A DNA stretch of 64,000 nt from Nocardioides plantarum (GCF_006346395.1 NZ_VDMS01000004.1:62001-126000); one strand, 5' to 3'; counted from the first letter of the stretch, positions 1-9,044 are shown. The notes: a model not told the origin generated them from the sequence alone. Program-made: numbers and translations.

Positions 1-884
1 ACACCGGCCGGGTCGGCGATGCCGGACGTGGCTCGGGCGGTGGAGGCCGCGGCGGCGGGATGTCACTCCCGGGTGGGGTTGCGGGCGGCGGTGGCGTGAT
101 CGGCACGATCATCGTGATCGTCTTCATCGCCATCCAGGTCTTCTCCGACAACGGCGCCCAGACGAACGGCCCGGCGACCGACTCGGATCGATACGCCGAG
201 TGCCAGACCGGGGCGGACGCCAACGAGTCGTCCGACTGTGCACGCCGGGCCGTGGAGGTCTCGCTCCGCAGCTACTGGAGCGGTGCTCTGCCGGAGCAGG
301 CGAGGACGGAGTTCGCGCCCACCGAGGTCGTCACGTTCACCGACAGCGTCACGACGGGCGGTTGTGGTGCGGCGAGCGCTGCGACAGGTCCCTTCTACTG
401 CCCGGGTGACCGCGTCATCTATCTGGACTCCACGTTCTTCGAGACCGTCCTGGAGGACCAGCTGGGCGGGACCGGCGGCGACTTCGTGGAGCCGTACGTC
501 CTGGCCCACGAGTACGGCCACCACATCCAGAACCTGCTGGGCACGATGTCGCGAGTGCGCTCGCAGCAGGGTGCGGACAGCGACGCCGTGCGGCTCGAGC
601 TGCAGGCCGACTGCTACGCGGGGATGTGGACGCGCGGCGCCGCGACCACCACCGACGAGTCCGGCACCCGGATCTTCGAGTCGATCGACGGCGCTGACAT
701 CGACGAGGCCGTCAGTGCGGCCAAGACGGTCGGGGACGACCAGATCCAGAAGACCACGAGCGGCCGCGTGGACCGGGAGGGGTGGACCCATGGGTCCTCC
801 GAGCAGCGCGTGCGGTGGTTCAAGGTCGGCTACGACGGCGGATCGCTCCAGGACTGCGACACGTTCGCGGCGACGTCGCTGTAG
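1..884 (+). CDS. Neutral zinc metallopeptidase (YpfJ/KPN_02809 family), 5'-truncated by window edge
   Basis: The open frame continues upstream to the window edge through a Gly/Arg-rich stretch typical of this family before the first internal ATG at 60, so the true start is probably outside the window. Numbering from that ATG, a single membrane segment lies at about residues 12-27, followed by an extracytoplasmic domain with the zinc-binding HEYGHH motif (150-155) and a downstream LELQADCYAG segment (about 179-188) that supplies the third ligand in this family. A membrane-tethered metalloprotease is expected; the substrate is unknown. It converges with the next gene. Confidence 0.85.
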   Translation, partial: TGRVGDAGRGSGGGGRGGGMSLPGGVAGGGGVIGTIIVIVFIAIQVFSDNGAQTNGPATDSDRYAECQTGADANESSDCARRAVEVSLRSYWSGALPEQARTEFAPTEVVTFTDSVTTGGCGAASAATGPFYCPGDRVIYLDSTFFETVLEDQLGGTGGDFVEPYVLAHEYGHHIQNLLGTMSRVRSQQGADSDAVRLELQADCYAGMWTRGAATTTDESGTRIFESIDGADIDEAVSAAKTVGDDQIQKTTSGRVDREGWTHGSSEQRVRWFKVGYDGGSLQDCDTFAATSL

Positions 885-933
885 ACCTCCCGCACTGTCC
901 ACCGCGCTCGGATTCACGGCGCCCGGGCGAGGC

Positions 934-1842
934 CTACCAGCCGAGCAACGCCTCGACGTGGGCCGACTGGCGCTGCAGCGCCCGCAGGTACGGCGCCACG
1001 GACGGGTGCCGGTACTTGCCAGCCAGCGCCCCCTCACCCCCGGCAACACGGGCCAGCGCCCACTCGGCCCGGCCGAACGCCGTGAAGACAGCCGTGATCC
1101 GGGCCCCGAGCAGGACGTCGTCGGGCGCGGCGACACCGTCGGGCAGGCCCATCAGGTAGGCGTCGAGGAGCGGCTCGAACTCCTCGCGGGTCGAGAGCGA
1201 GAAGTAGCCGAGGTCGCCGCCGACGGGTCCGACCCCGAGGGTCGCCCAGTCGATGGCGACCGCCTCGTCGCCGGACCGGCCGGGCACGTTGTCGTGCGAC
1301 GGGTCGCCGTGCTGCGGCACCTGCGGCAGGGCGTCGAGCAGCGACAGGAACTCCTCGCGCCGGCTCCACAGGTGGTCGGCGACGTCGGCTGCGGTGGTGC
1401 GGGCCAGGGTCGGCCATCCGCCCGCGAGGTGCTGGGTACGGGCCAGGCGCCGCCGTAGCTGGTCGGTGGTGAGGAAGCGGGGCCGCGCGAGGTCGCTGCC
1501 TGCGAACCGGCCGAGTGCCACGGCCACGAACAGCCCGCTGAGCGCGGCGTCCTCGACCCACTCGCGGGTGATGGTGATGCCGGTGTCGTCCTCGTCGACC
1601 GCGGCGCTCACCGCGCGCAGCCCCGCGGTGGACAGGGCGATCCCGGTGTCGAGCACGTCGGCCTCGCGCCGCCAGTAGGCGACGTGCGTGCGGTCCGACA
1701 GCTCGGCCGGGTCGTCTCGTGCCGGTGCGCCGAGCCGTTTGACGACCACGGGCTGGTCGCCGTACGACGTCCGCCACACGCCGACGGTGGACACACCGGC
1801 CCCTCGGGGCAGGGCGTGCCACCCCGGGTCGGGCTCCCACAT
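934..1842 (-). CDS. Phosphotransferase-fold protein (aminoglycoside phosphotransferase/choline-kinase-like)
   Basis: The 302-residue protein starts at ATG 1842. It carries a kinase-like catalytic loop, HGDPSHDN (178-185; His178, Asp180, Asn185), followed by a metal-binding IDWA segment (Asp198) where the family has IDW or DxD. An N-terminal VVVKRL segment (about 32-37) could hold the ATP-binding Lys. This pattern is that of APH/choline kinase-type small-molecule phosphotransferases. Nothing in the context gives a substrate and resistance should not be inferred. It lies 10 bp downstream of the phosphoesterase gene and is probably co-transcribed with it. Confidence 0.75.
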   Translation of the reverse strand: MWEPDPGWHALPRGAGVSTVGVWRTSYGDQPVVVKRLGAPARDDPAELSDRTHVAYWRREADVLDTGIALSTAGLRAVSAAVDEDDTGITITREWVEDAALSGLFVAVALGRFAGSDLARPRFLTTDQLRRRLARTQHLAGGWPTLARTTAADVADHLWSRREEFLSLLDALPQVPQHGDPSHDNVPGRSGDEAVAIDWATLGVGPVGGDLGYFSLSTREEFEPLLDAYLMGLPDGVAAPDDVLLGARITAVFTAFGRAEWALARVAGGEGALAGKYRHPSVAPYLRALQRQSAHVEALLGW

Positions 1843-1852
1843 GCCCCGGACG

Positions 1853-2362
1853 CTACTGGACCCGGGGTGCCAGACGGTGGAGCCGGACGTCGCTCAGCGC
1901 GGCGTCGTGCGCGGTGAGCGTCAGGTAGGTGCAGTGCGGCTGGCGCCGTCGGTCGGTCGGCGACCCCGGGTTGAGCAGCCGCAGCCCGCGCGGGGTCGTG
2001 GTGTCCCACGGGATGTGGCTGTGGCCGAAGAGCAGCACGTCGGCCTCGGGGTACGCCGCCTCGCAGCGCTGCTCGCGCCCCTGCCGACCGCCGGTCTCGT
2101 GCACGACGGCGAACCGGACGCCCCCGAGCTCGACCGTCGCGACCTCGGGCAGCCGGGCCCGCAGGTCGGGGCCGTCGTTGTTGCCGACCACGCCGACGAC
2201 CCGGGTGGCGCGCTCCTCGAGGCGGTCGAGCGTGGCCAGGTCGACCCAGTCGCCGGCGTGCACGACGACGTCGGCCTCGTCGACCTGCTCCCACACCTCG
2301 GCGGGCAGGTCGCGGGCCCGCTTGGGCAGGTGCGTGTCGGCGATGACCAGGACGCGGGTCAC
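1853..2362 (-). CDS. YfcE/MJ0936-type metallophosphoesterase
   Basis: This 169-residue single-domain phosphoesterase has the complete dimetal motif series: ADTH (8-11), GDW (37-39), GNND (60-63), His88 and GHSH (113-116). The family hydrolyses phosphodiesters or phosphomonoesters in the cytosol, and no signal peptide is visible. The gene overlaps the upstream acVLRF1 gene by 4 bp (ATGA), so the two are translationally coupled. The natural substrate cannot be read from sequence. Confidence 0.85.
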   Translation of the reverse strand: MTRVLVIADTHLPKRARDLPAEVWEQVDEADVVVHAGDWVDLATLDRLEERATRVVGVVGNNDGPDLRARLPEVATVELGGVRFAVVHETGGRQGREQRCEAAYPEADVLLFGHSHIPWDTTTPRGLRLLNPGSPTDRRRQPHCTYLTLTAHDAALSDVRLHRLAPRVQ

Positions 2363-2967
2363 GCGTTGACGACCTCGACCTGGAGGGCCTGGGCGTCGGC
2401 GACGGCCTGCTCGAGCACGCCGCGCCGCGGGTCGGGGACGGCGAGCCAGGGCGGCACCGGGACGACGCCCCGCAGCCGCGGGTCTTCGAGGACCTCCTCG
2501 ACCGCGCCGTGGTCCCCTCCGGTGACCAGCGGGCCGCGCAGCCCGCCGAGGATCCGGGCCGCATGGTCGGCGGCGGCCTCGTAGGCCTGGCGCGCCTGGT
2601 TGTCGCGGCGTCGCGCGAACCGCTGCTGCGACTGTCCCCCGGCCTTGGTGCGCCCCTGCACGTGGCGCCGCCCGGTCTTGGACTCCCCCAGGCTCGTCCC
2701 GGCGAGCCGCGCCATCGCGAACCCGCCCTTGCGCACCAGCAGCACGCCCCAGTCGTCCGGCGTGCTCGCCGCGGCGGCCAGCGCATCGGCCGCCGCCTCC
2801 CCGTCGTACGACGCCCCGAACGGCAGGCGGGCGGTGAGGGTGGAGGCGTCGTCGGCCGCGCCGGTCAGTGCGCCGCCCGCGACGGCGTACGACGTGGGGC
2901 CGTGGCTGCGCTCGAAGTTCTCGACCCAGCGCGCCCAGCGAGCGGTGGGCACGAGGACGAGGGGCAC
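2359..2967 (-). CDS. acVLRF1-family peptidyl-tRNA hydrolase (Vms1-like release factor)
   Basis: The 202-residue protein contains a GRTKAGGQSQQRFARRR segment (105-121), which matches the conserved loop of actinobacterial Vms1/ANKZF1-like release factors, with the Gln-rich motif in an eRF1-like fold. In eukaryotes the relatives release nascent chains from tRNA on stalled 60S subunits; a ribosome-rescue role is the family inference here. The start is the ATG at 2967. The gene is followed with 4-bp overlap by the YfcE-type phosphoesterase. The functional call rests on recognising this loop and was not checked by alignment. Confidence 0.72.
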   Translation of the reverse strand: MPLVLVPTARWARWVENFERSHGPTSYAVAGGALTGAADDASTLTARLPFGASYDGEAAADALAAAASTPDDWGVLLVRKGGFAMARLAGTSLGESKTGRRHVQGRTKAGGQSQQRFARRRDNQARQAYEAAADHAARILGGLRGPLVTGGDHGAVEEVLEDPRLRGVVPVPPWLAVPDPRRGVLEQAVADAQALQVEVVNA

Positions 2968-3041
2968 CAGACGAACCTACTCACTCCCCGCAGCTACCGC
3001 TCGGCTCGACCTGTCCCTGCGGCAGATCTCGAGCCGCCTGT

Positions 3042-3122
3042 CGCGGCTTCGCAGGCTCAGCCGCGAGGCTCCCTCGATCTCTTCGCGTCGAGCCTCCACT
3101 CGCTGCGCTCGTGGAGCCTCGG
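3042..3122. repeat. GC-rich dispersed palindromic repeats in the gap between sufT and acVLRF1
   Basis: This gap between two minus-strand genes holds a hairpin with arms CGCGGCT/AGCCGCG (3042-3065) and a second with arms CTCCAC/GTGGAG near 3095-3117. The 23 nt at 3043-3065 recur exactly at 27428-27450, so this is a dispersed family rather than a chance stem. It could act as a terminator for the acVLRF1 operon, but no T-run is present. Confidence 0.6.
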
Positions 3123-3123
3123 C

Positions 3124-3522
3124 TCAGACGTTGAAGCCCAGCGCGCGCAGCTGCTCGCGACCGTCGTCGGTGATCTTGTCGGGACCCCACGGCGGCATCC
3201 AGACCCAGTTGATGGCGACGTCGTTGACCAGGCCCTCGAGGGCGGCGTTGGTCTGGTCCTGGATGACGTCGGTCAGCGGGCAGGCCGCGGAGGTGAGCGT
3301 CATGTCGATGACCAGGTTGGAGCTGTCGTCGAGGTGCAGGTCGTAGACCAGGCCGAGGTCGACGACGTTGATGCCGAGCTCGGGGTCGACGACGTCCTTC
3401 ATCGCCTCGGTGACGTCGTCCTTGGTGACGGTGGCGGTGCCACCACCCGACGGGACGGGCGGGACGCTGCCGGTCGCCTCGGGGACGTCGGGCAGGTCGG
3501 AGTGATCGGGAAGGGCAGTCAT
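3124..3522 (-). CDS. sufT: Metal-sulfur cluster assembly factor (DUF59/MIP18 family, SufT)
   Basis: This is the last gene of the suf operon, 132 residues, starting at the ATG at 3522, which overlaps the sufU stop by 4 bp. Residues about 33-130 form the DUF59/MIP18 domain with the signature DPELGINVVDLGLVYD (46-61) and the conserved TLTSAACPL Cys (Cys81). Relatives help to deliver or mature Fe-S clusters. The N-terminal 30 residues are Pro/Gly-rich and probably disordered. It corresponds to Rv1466 at the same operon position in Mycobacterium. Confidence 0.88.
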   Translation of the reverse strand: MTALPDHSDLPDVPEATGSVPPVPSGGGTATVTKDDVTEAMKDVVDPELGINVVDLGLVYDLHLDDSSNLVIDMTLTSAACPLTDVIQDQTNAALEGLVNDVAINWVWMPPWGPDKITDDGREQLRALGFNV

Positions 3523-3965
3523 GACGGGGACTCCAGGGATTGGGCGGTGGCGTCTTTCCAGGCCATCCACGACAGTAGTGCGCACTTCACGCGCGCGGGG
3601 AACTTGGCGACGCCGGCGAAGGCGATGCCGTCCTCGAGGACGTCCTCGTCGGGCACGACCTGGCCCTTGCCCTGCATCAGGGTGAGGAAGCTCTCGTGGA
3701 TGGCCATGGCCTGGTCGACGGGCTTGCCGATCACCAGGTCGGCCATCACCGAGGCGGAGGCCTGCGAGATCGAGCAGCCCACCGCGTCGTAGGACACGTC
3801 GGAGACGACGCCGTCGGCGACGTGGACCCGCAGGGTCACCTCGTCGCCGCAGGTCGGGTTGACGTGGTGCACCTCGGCCTCGAAGGGGTCGCGCAGACCG
3901 GCGTGGTGGGGGTTCTTGTAGTGGTCCAGGATGATCTCCTGGTAGAGCGCATCGAGTTCGGACAT
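3519..3965 (-). CDS. sufU: SufU Fe-S assembly sulfur acceptor
   Basis: The 148-residue protein is IscU-like, with the zinc and sulfur-acceptor residues Cys39, Asp41, Cys64 and Cys128 in the contexts NPTCGD, VGCSIS and RVKCAL. In Gram-positive organisms SufU accepts persulfide from SufS through a zinc-swap mechanism. It lies 3 bp after sufS and overlaps sufT by 4 bp, so it is part of the same polycistron. Confidence 0.95.
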   Translation of the reverse strand: MSELDALYQEIILDHYKNPHHAGLRDPFEAEVHHVNPTCGDEVTLRVHVADGVVSDVSYDAVGCSISQASASVMADLVIGKPVDQAMAIHESFLTLMQGKGQVVPDEDVLEDGIAFAGVAKFPARVKCALLSWMAWKDATAQSLESPS

Positions 3966-3968
3966 CGC

Positions 3969-5264
3969 TCAATCCAACTTGAAGTAGGAGCGGGTGTATT
4001 CCAGCGCCTCGACCAGGGCGTCGATCTCCCCGGGCGTCGTGTAGAGGTAGGACGACATGCGCGTCGTGCTCTGCACACCGAAACGGGCGTGGGCCGGCTT
4101 GGCGCAGTGGTGCCCGGCGCGTACGGCGATGCCGCGCGAGTCGAGGACCTGCGCCACGTCGTGGGGGTGGACGCCGTCGATCTCGAACGAGATCGCTCCC
4201 CCGCGCTGCGCAGCGTCGAGCGGCCCGACGACCGTGAGACCGGGGACCGTGGCCAGCCCCTCGAGGGCATAGGCGGTGATGGCGTGCTCGTGGTCGCGCA
4301 CGACGTCGAGGCCCAGGTGTCCGAGGTAGTCGACCGCCGCGCCGAGACCGACGGCCTCGACGATCGGCGGGGTGCCGGCCTCGAACTTGTGCGGGATCGG
4401 GGCGTACGTCGAGCGCGCCATCGTCACGGTCTCGATCATCTCGCCTCCCCCGAGGAACGGCGGCAGCTCGGCCAGGAGCCCGGCGCGGCCCCAGAGCACG
4501 CCGATGCCGGTGGGGCCCACGACCTTGTGGCCGGTGAACACCACGACGTCGGGACGCTCCTCGGGCGCCATCGCGGCCAGGTCGATCGGCAGCTGGGGTG
4601 CGGCCTGGGAGGCGTCGACGACGACGATCGCCCCGACCTCGTGGGCGCGACGGGTCAGCTCGGCGACCGGGTTGATGGTGCCGAGCATGTTGGAGACCCA
4701 CGTGAAGGAGACGACCTTGGTCCGCTCGGTGATCAGCGAGTCGATGCCGGACAGGTCGAGGTGGCCGTCGTCGGTCAGCCCGAACCACCGCAGGGTCGCG
4801 CCGGTGCGCTCGGTGAGCAGCTGCCACGGCACGATGTTGGAGTGGTGCTCCATCTCGGTGATCACGATCTCGTCACCCGGCCCGACCTGCCGCGGGCCCT
4901 TCCAGGCCAGCGTGTGGGCGACCAGGTTGAGCGCCTCGGAGGCGTTCTTGGTGAAGATCACCTCGTCGCGGCTCGGTGCGCCGAGGAAGGCCGCGACCTT
5001 GTCGCGGGCCGCCTCGAACGCCTCGGTCGACTCCGCACCCAGCGTGTGCATGGCGCGGGCGATGTTGGCGTTGTGGCGCTCGAGGTGGTCGACCATCGCG
5101 TCGATGACGACCTGCGGCTTCTGCGAGGTGTTGGCGCTGTCGAGGTAGACCAGCGGCAACCCGTTGGCGACCGTCCGCTCGAGGATGGGGAAGTCCGCAC
5201 GGACCATCTCCAGCTCGGGGAGCAGGCCCACGAGGGCGGCGTGGTGCGTCGACAGCGTCGTCAT
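3969..5264 (-). CDS. sufS: SufS cysteine desulfurase
   Basis: This is a 431-residue class V aminotransferase-fold enzyme that removes sulfur from cysteine as a persulfide for cluster assembly. The PLP Lys is Lys247 in VFTGHKVVGPTG, the catalytic Cys is Cys387 in RAGHHCAKP, and the TEMEHHSNIVPW block is at about 136-147. The frame is open further upstream, but the ATG at 5264 gives the canonical N terminus and abuts the sufC stop, with 1 bp between. It acts with SufU and SufBCD in the cytosol. Confidence 0.96.
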   Translation of the reverse strand: MTTLSTHHAALVGLLPELEMVRADFPILERTVANGLPLVYLDSANTSQKPQVVIDAMVDHLERHNANIARAMHTLGAESTEAFEAARDKVAAFLGAPSRDEVIFTKNASEALNLVAHTLAWKGPRQVGPGDEIVITEMEHHSNIVPWQLLTERTGATLRWFGLTDDGHLDLSGIDSLITERTKVVSFTWVSNMLGTINPVAELTRRAHEVGAIVVVDASQAAPQLPIDLAAMAPEERPDVVVFTGHKVVGPTGIGVLWGRAGLLAELPPFLGGGEMIETVTMARSTYAPIPHKFEAGTPPIVEAVGLGAAVDYLGHLGLDVVRDHEHAITAYALEGLATVPGLTVVGPLDAAQRGGAISFEIDGVHPHDVAQVLDSRGIAVRAGHHCAKPAHARFGVQSTTRMSSYLYTTPGEIDALVEALEYTRSYFKLD

Positions 5265-5265
5265 G

Positions 5266-6033
5266 TCAGACCGTCGCCGGCGCAGCCGTGAGGAAGCGCT
5301 CGTAGCCGTTGGCCTCGAGCTCCTCGGCCAGCTCGGGGCCACCGGACTCGGCCACCCGGCCGGCCACGAACACGTGCACGTGGTCGGGCTCGATGTAGCG
5401 CAGGATGCGGGTGTAGTGGGTGATGAGCAGCAGACCCTTGCCCTCGCGGGCACGGAACCGGTTGACCCCCTCGGAGACGACCTTGAGCGCGTCGATGTCG
5501 AGGCCGGAGTCGGTCTCGTCGAGGATCGCGACCTTGGGGTCGAGCAGCTCGAGCTGGGCGATCTCGTGCCGCTTCTTCTCGCCGCCGGAGAACCCCTCGT
5601 TGACCGAGCGCTGCCCGAAGGTCGGGTCGAGGTCGAGGTCGCCGAGCGCCTTGTTGACGTCCTTGACCCAGGTGCGGAGCTTGGGGGCCTCGCCGTCGAT
5701 GGCCGTCTTGGCCGTGCGCAGGAAGTTGGACACCGACACGCCGGGGACCTCGACGGGGTACTGCATGGCCAGGAACATCCCGGCCCGCGCGCGCTCGTCG
5801 ACCGTCATGGCCAGCACGTCTGCGCCGTCGAGCGTGACGGTGCCCCCGGTGACGTCGTACTTGGGGTGGCCCGCGATCGAGTAGGCCAACGTGGACTTCC
5901 CGGAGCCGTTGGGCCCCATGATCGCGTGGGTCTCGCCGTCCTTGATGGTCAGCGTGACGCCCTTGAGGATCTCCTTGGGGCCGTCGTCGGTCGTGACCGA
6001 GACGTGCAGGTCCTTGATCTCCAGCGTGCTCAT
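5266..6033 (-). CDS. sufC: SufC ATPase of the SufBCD scaffold
   Basis: This 255-residue ABC-type ATPase has a Walker A motif GPNGSGKS (40-47), a signature FSGGEKKRHE (about residue 150) and a Walker B ending AILDETDSGLD. The QYPVEVPGVSVSNFLR segment after Walker A is characteristic of SufC. It drives the SufB-SufD scaffold. The ATG at 6033 overlaps the stop of the Rieske ferredoxin gene by 4 bp and is chosen over upstream in-frame codons that lie inside that gene. Confidence 0.96.
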   Translation of the reverse strand: MSTLEIKDLHVSVTTDDGPKEILKGVTLTIKDGETHAIMGPNGSGKSTLAYSIAGHPKYDVTGGTVTLDGADVLAMTVDERARAGMFLAMQYPVEVPGVSVSNFLRTAKTAIDGEAPKLRTWVKDVNKALGDLDLDPTFGQRSVNEGFSGGEKKRHEIAQLELLDPKVAILDETDSGLDIDALKVVSEGVNRFRAREGKGLLLITHYTRILRYIEPDHVHVFVAGRVAESGGPELAEELEANGYERFLTAAPATV

Positions 6034-6365
6034 GCGGGAACAACTCCGTTCAGGGTGGTGGCGGTGTCGACGTAGACACCGTCGTCGCGGACCTCGACAG
6101 GGAAGGTCGCGACGGGTTCGGTGGCGGGCAGGCCGGTCGGCTTGCCCGTGCGGAGGTCGAAGCGGGAGCCGTGCAGCCAGCACTCGATCGCGCAGTCCTC
6201 GACCTCGCCCTCGCTGAGGGAGACCGAGGCGTGGCTGCAGAGGTCCTGCAGGGCGTAGAACTGGTCGCCGTCGCGGGCGATGGCGACGTCGAGCTCGCCG
6301 AGGGAGACCCCGAGGGCCTCGTCGGCAGGGACGTCGGACGGCGCGCACGCGAGCAGGAAGGCCAC
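6030..6365 (-). CDS. Rieske [2Fe-2S] ferredoxin-like protein in the suf operon
   Basis: The 111-residue soluble Rieske domain has the ligand pairs Cys43-His45 (CSH) and Cys62-His65 (CWLH). It resembles the ferredoxin subunits of non-heme iron dioxygenases, but no oxygenase is encoded nearby. It overlaps both sufD (1 bp) and sufC (4 bp), so it is translated as an integral operon member. An electron-transfer role in cluster assembly is a plausible inference. Many non-mycobacterial actinomycetes carry a gene at this position. Confidence 0.88.
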   Translation of the reverse strand: MAFLLACAPSDVPADEALGVSLGELDVAIARDGDQFYALQDLCSHASVSLSEGEVEDCAIECWLHGSRFDLRTGKPTGLPATEPVATFPVEVRDDGVYVDTATTLNGVVPA

Positions 6366-7555
6366 TACCCGAGGTCCTTCAGGACGTTCTTGGCGAGCTC
6401 GGCCTCGACGGTGGACGTCAGCCGCTCCTCGATCTCCGGGACGCCGACCTTGCGGATGAGGTCCTGGAAGAAGCCGTGCAGCACCAGTCGACGGGCCTCC
6501 TTCTCGGAGACGCCGCGCGAGCGCAGGTAGAACAGCTGCTCGTCGTCGAAGCGCGCGGTGGCCGAGGCGTGACCGGCACCCTCGATCTCACCGGTCTCGA
6601 TCTCGAGGTTGGGCACCGAGTCGGCCTGGCAGCCGTCGGTGAGCACCAGGTTGCGGTTCTCCTCGTAGGTCTCGATGCCCTCGGCGACCTGGCGGATGAG
6701 CACGTTGCCGATCCACACCGTGTGGGCGCCCTGCCCCTGGAGCGCGCCCTTGTAGAGGACGTTGCTCTTGGTGCGGGGCTGGTTGTGGTCGGCGAAGAGC
6801 CGGTGCTCGAGGTGCTGGCCGGCGTCGGCGAAGTAGAGGCCGAGCAGCTCGGCCGAGCCGCCGGGGGCGGCGTACTCGACGTTGGCGTGCATGCGCACGA
6901 CGTTGCCGCCGAAGGACACCGAGGTGTGCCGCACGGTGGCGTCGCGCCCCACGAGGATGGCGTCGCGCCCCAGGTGCACGGCGTCGTCGTCCCAGTCCTG
7001 GAGCGAGACGACGTTGACCTGCGCGCCGTCGCCGACGAGCACCGAGGTGGTCGCGGTGTAGCGCGCGCTGCCGGAGTGGACCAGCACGATCGTGGCCTTG
7101 GAGAAGCGTCCGACGCGCAGCACCAGGTGCCCGTAGACGAGGTCGTCGACGCTCTCGCCGTGCAGCCGCAGGACGACGGGCTCGTCGAGCTCGACGTCGG
7201 CGGGTACGTCGAGGAGCATCGCGCCACCGCCCAGCGAGACGGCCAGGGCCGAGGGCCGGTCGTTGGGCGCGAGCTCGCCGAGCTCACGCGCCTGCTCGGC
7301 CGAGATCTCGCTGAGCGTGACGCCCGCGGGCAGCGCGGTGTCCCAGGTGAGGTGGGCGTCCGACGGGGTGCCGTCGAGCAGGCCGCGAAGTCGCTTGAGC
7401 GGGGTGAAGCGCCAGACCTCCTCACGCCCGGTGGGCAGGGGGTGGTCACCGAGGTCGTAGGACGGCGGCGGGTTGAGGTGCGAGAAGGACAGGTGTCCGT
7501 CCTTCTGCTCCAGGCTCGACGCCACGCTCTCGCGGGCAGCATCGGTCACAGTCAC
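6365..7555 (-). CDS. sufD: SufD subunit of the SufBCD Fe-S scaffold
   Basis: This is a SufB/SufD-family beta-helix protein of 396 residues, with a C-terminal core containing NHNQPRTKSNVLYKG-like and GHASATARFDDEQLFYL segments typical of SufD. It pairs with SufB and SufC. The frame is open upstream to a TTG at 7591, but that codon sits in a dispersed repeat. The GTG at 7555 has an AGGAAG ribosome-binding site 9 bp upstream and is preferred. About 70 bp separate it from sufB, the longest gap inside the operon. Confidence 0.93.
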   Translation of the reverse strand: MTVTDAARESVASSLEQKDGHLSFSHLNPPPSYDLGDHPLPTGREEVWRFTPLKRLRGLLDGTPSDAHLTWDTALPAGVTLSEISAEQARELGELAPNDRPSALAVSLGGGAMLLDVPADVELDEPVVLRLHGESVDDLVYGHLVLRVGRFSKATIVLVHSGSARYTATTSVLVGDGAQVNVVSLQDWDDDAVHLGRDAILVGRDATVRHTSVSFGGNVVRMHANVEYAAPGGSAELLGLYFADAGQHLEHRLFADHNQPRTKSNVLYKGALQGQGAHTVWIGNVLIRQVAEGIETYEENRNLVLTDGCQADSVPNLEIETGEIEGAGHASATARFDDEQLFYLRSRGVSEKEARRLVLHGFFQDLIRKVGVPEIEERLTSTVEAELAKNVLKDLG

Positions 7556-7625
7556 TGCGTTTGTCTTCCTAGCGTTGGGTGGTCTCGACAAGCTCGACCG
7601 ACGAGGTGGGTGGGGTCGGTCGGTG
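7556..7625. repeat. Dispersed CTCGACAAGCTCGA-type repeat between sufB and sufD
   Basis: This intra-operon spacer contains GGTCTCGACAAGCTCGACC near 7581-7599, a partly self-complementary sequence (CTCGA...TCGAG class). Variants occur at about 9098-9109 (reverse orientation, inside the 3' end of sufR) and 44411-44430 (between fadE26 and fadE27). It is probably a REP-like or mRNA-processing hairpin. The ribosome-binding site of sufD lies just downstream. Confidence 0.5.
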
Positions 7626-9044
7626 CTAGCCGACCGCGCCTTCCATCTGCAGCTCGATGAGCCGGTTGAGCTCGAGGGCGTACTCCATGGGGAGCTCCTT
7701 GGCGATCGGCTCGACGAAGCCGCGCACGATCATCGCCATGGCCTCGTCCTGCTCCATGCCGCGCGACATCAGGTAGAAGAGCTGGTCGTCGCTGACCTTG
7801 GAGACCGAGGCCTCGTGGCCCATCGAGACGTCGTCCTCGCGGATGTCGACGTAGGGGTAGGTGTCGGAGCGCGAGATCTGGTCGACGAGCAGCGCGTCGC
7901 AGAGCACGTTGGACTTCGAGCCGTGCGCGCCCTCGTTGACCTGGATCAGGCCGCGGTAGGAGGTGCGGCCGCCGCCGCGGGCCACCGACTTCGACAGGAT
8001 CGAGGACGAGGTGTTGGGCGCGGCGTGGACCATCTTGGCGCCGGCGTCCTGGTGCTGGCCCTCGCCGGCGAACGCGATCGAGAGCGTCTCGCCCTTGGCG
8101 TGCTCGCCCATCAGGTAGATGGCGGGGTACTTCATCGTCACCTTGGAGCCGATGTTGCCGTCGACCCACTCCATCGTCGCGCCGGCCTCGCAGGTCGCGC
8201 GCTTGGTGACGAGGTTGTAGACGTTGTTGGACCAGTTCTGGATGGTCGTGTAGCGGCAGCGGCCGCCCTTCTTGACGATGATCTCGACGACCGCGGAGTG
8301 CAGCGAGTCGGACGAGTAGATCGGCGCGGTGCAGCCCTCGACGTAGTGCACGTAGGCGTCCTCGTCGACGATGATCAGGGTGCGCTCGAACTGACCCATG
8401 TTCTCGGTGTTGATCCGGAAGTAGGCCTGCAGCGGGATGTCGACGTGGACGCCCTTGGGCACGTAGATGAACGAGCCACCGGACCACACCGAGGTGTTGA
8501 GCGCGGAGAACTTGTTGTCACCGACGGGGATGACGGTGCCGAAGTACTCGCGGAACAGCTCGGGCTGCTCGCGCAGCGCGGTGTCGGTGTCGAGGAAGAG
8601 CACGCCCTGCTCCTCGAGGTCCTCGCGGATCGAGTGGTAGACGACCTCGGACTCGTACTGCGCGGCGACGCCGGACACGAGGCGCTGCTTCTCGGCCTCG
8701 GGGATGCCGAGCTTGTCGTAGGTGTTCTTGATCTCCTCGGGGAGATCGTCCCACGTCGCGGCCTGCTTCTCCGAGGAGCGCACGAAGTACTTGATGTTGT
8801 CGAAGTCGATGCCGCCGAGGTCGGAGCCCCAGGTCGGCATGGGCTTGCGGTGGAAGAGCTTGAGGCCCTTGAGGCGCTGGTCGAGCATCCACTGCGGCTC
8901 GTTCTTGAGCGCCGAGATGTTGCGCACGACGTCCTCGCTGAGCCCGCGCTGGGCCCCGGCTCCGGCCACGTCGGTGTCGGCCCAGCCGAAGTCGTAGCGG
9001 CCGATGCCCTTGAGCTCGGGGTTGAGGTCTTCGATCGAGGTCAT
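7626..9044 (-). CDS. sufB: SufB subunit of the SufBCD Fe-S scaffold
   Basis: This 472-residue protein is the Fe-S assembly scaffold core, with SufB signatures such as [20 protein letters not shown], a VEGCTAP motif and C-terminal [20 protein letters not shown]. The ATG at 9044 overlaps the sufR stop by 4 bp and gives the expected N terminus ([20 protein letters not shown]). No intein is present, unlike the Mycobacterium tuberculosis orthologue. It works with SufC and SufD and receives sulfur from SufS/SufU. Confidence 0.97.
   Translation of the reverse strand: MTSIEDLNPELKGIGRYDFGWADTDVAGAGAQRGLSEDVVRNISALKNEPQWMLDQRLKGLKLFHRKPMPTWGSDLGGIDFDNIKYFVRSSEKQAATWDDLPEEIKNTYDKLGIPEAEKQRLVSGVAAQYESEVVYHSIREDLEEQGVLFLDTDTALREQPELFREYFGTVIPVGDNKFSALNTSVWSGGSFIYVPKGVHVDIPLQAYFRINTENMGQFERTLIIVDEDAYVHYVEGCTAPIYSSDSLHSAVVEIIVKKGGRCRYTTIQNWSNNVYNLVTKRATCEAGATMEWVDGNIGSKVTMKYPAIYLMGEHAKGETLSIAFAGEGQHQDAGAKMVHAAPNTSSSILSKSVARGGGRTSYRGLIQVNEGAHGSKSNVLCDALLVDQISRSDTYPYVDIREDDVSMGHEASVSKVSDDQLFYLMSRGMEQDEAMAMIVRGFVEPIAKELPMEYALELNRLIELQMEGAVG

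Noticed and set aside
63..1136. Long minus-strand frame across the metallopeptidase gene
   Set aside because: It is a high-GC shadow: low-complexity Arg/Ala/Gly composition, antisense to a gene with clear zinc motifs.
934..1842. Aminoglycoside resistance gene
   Set aside because: The fold is that of a general phosphotransferase; the chromosomal context and lack of specific substrate motifs do not support a resistance claim.
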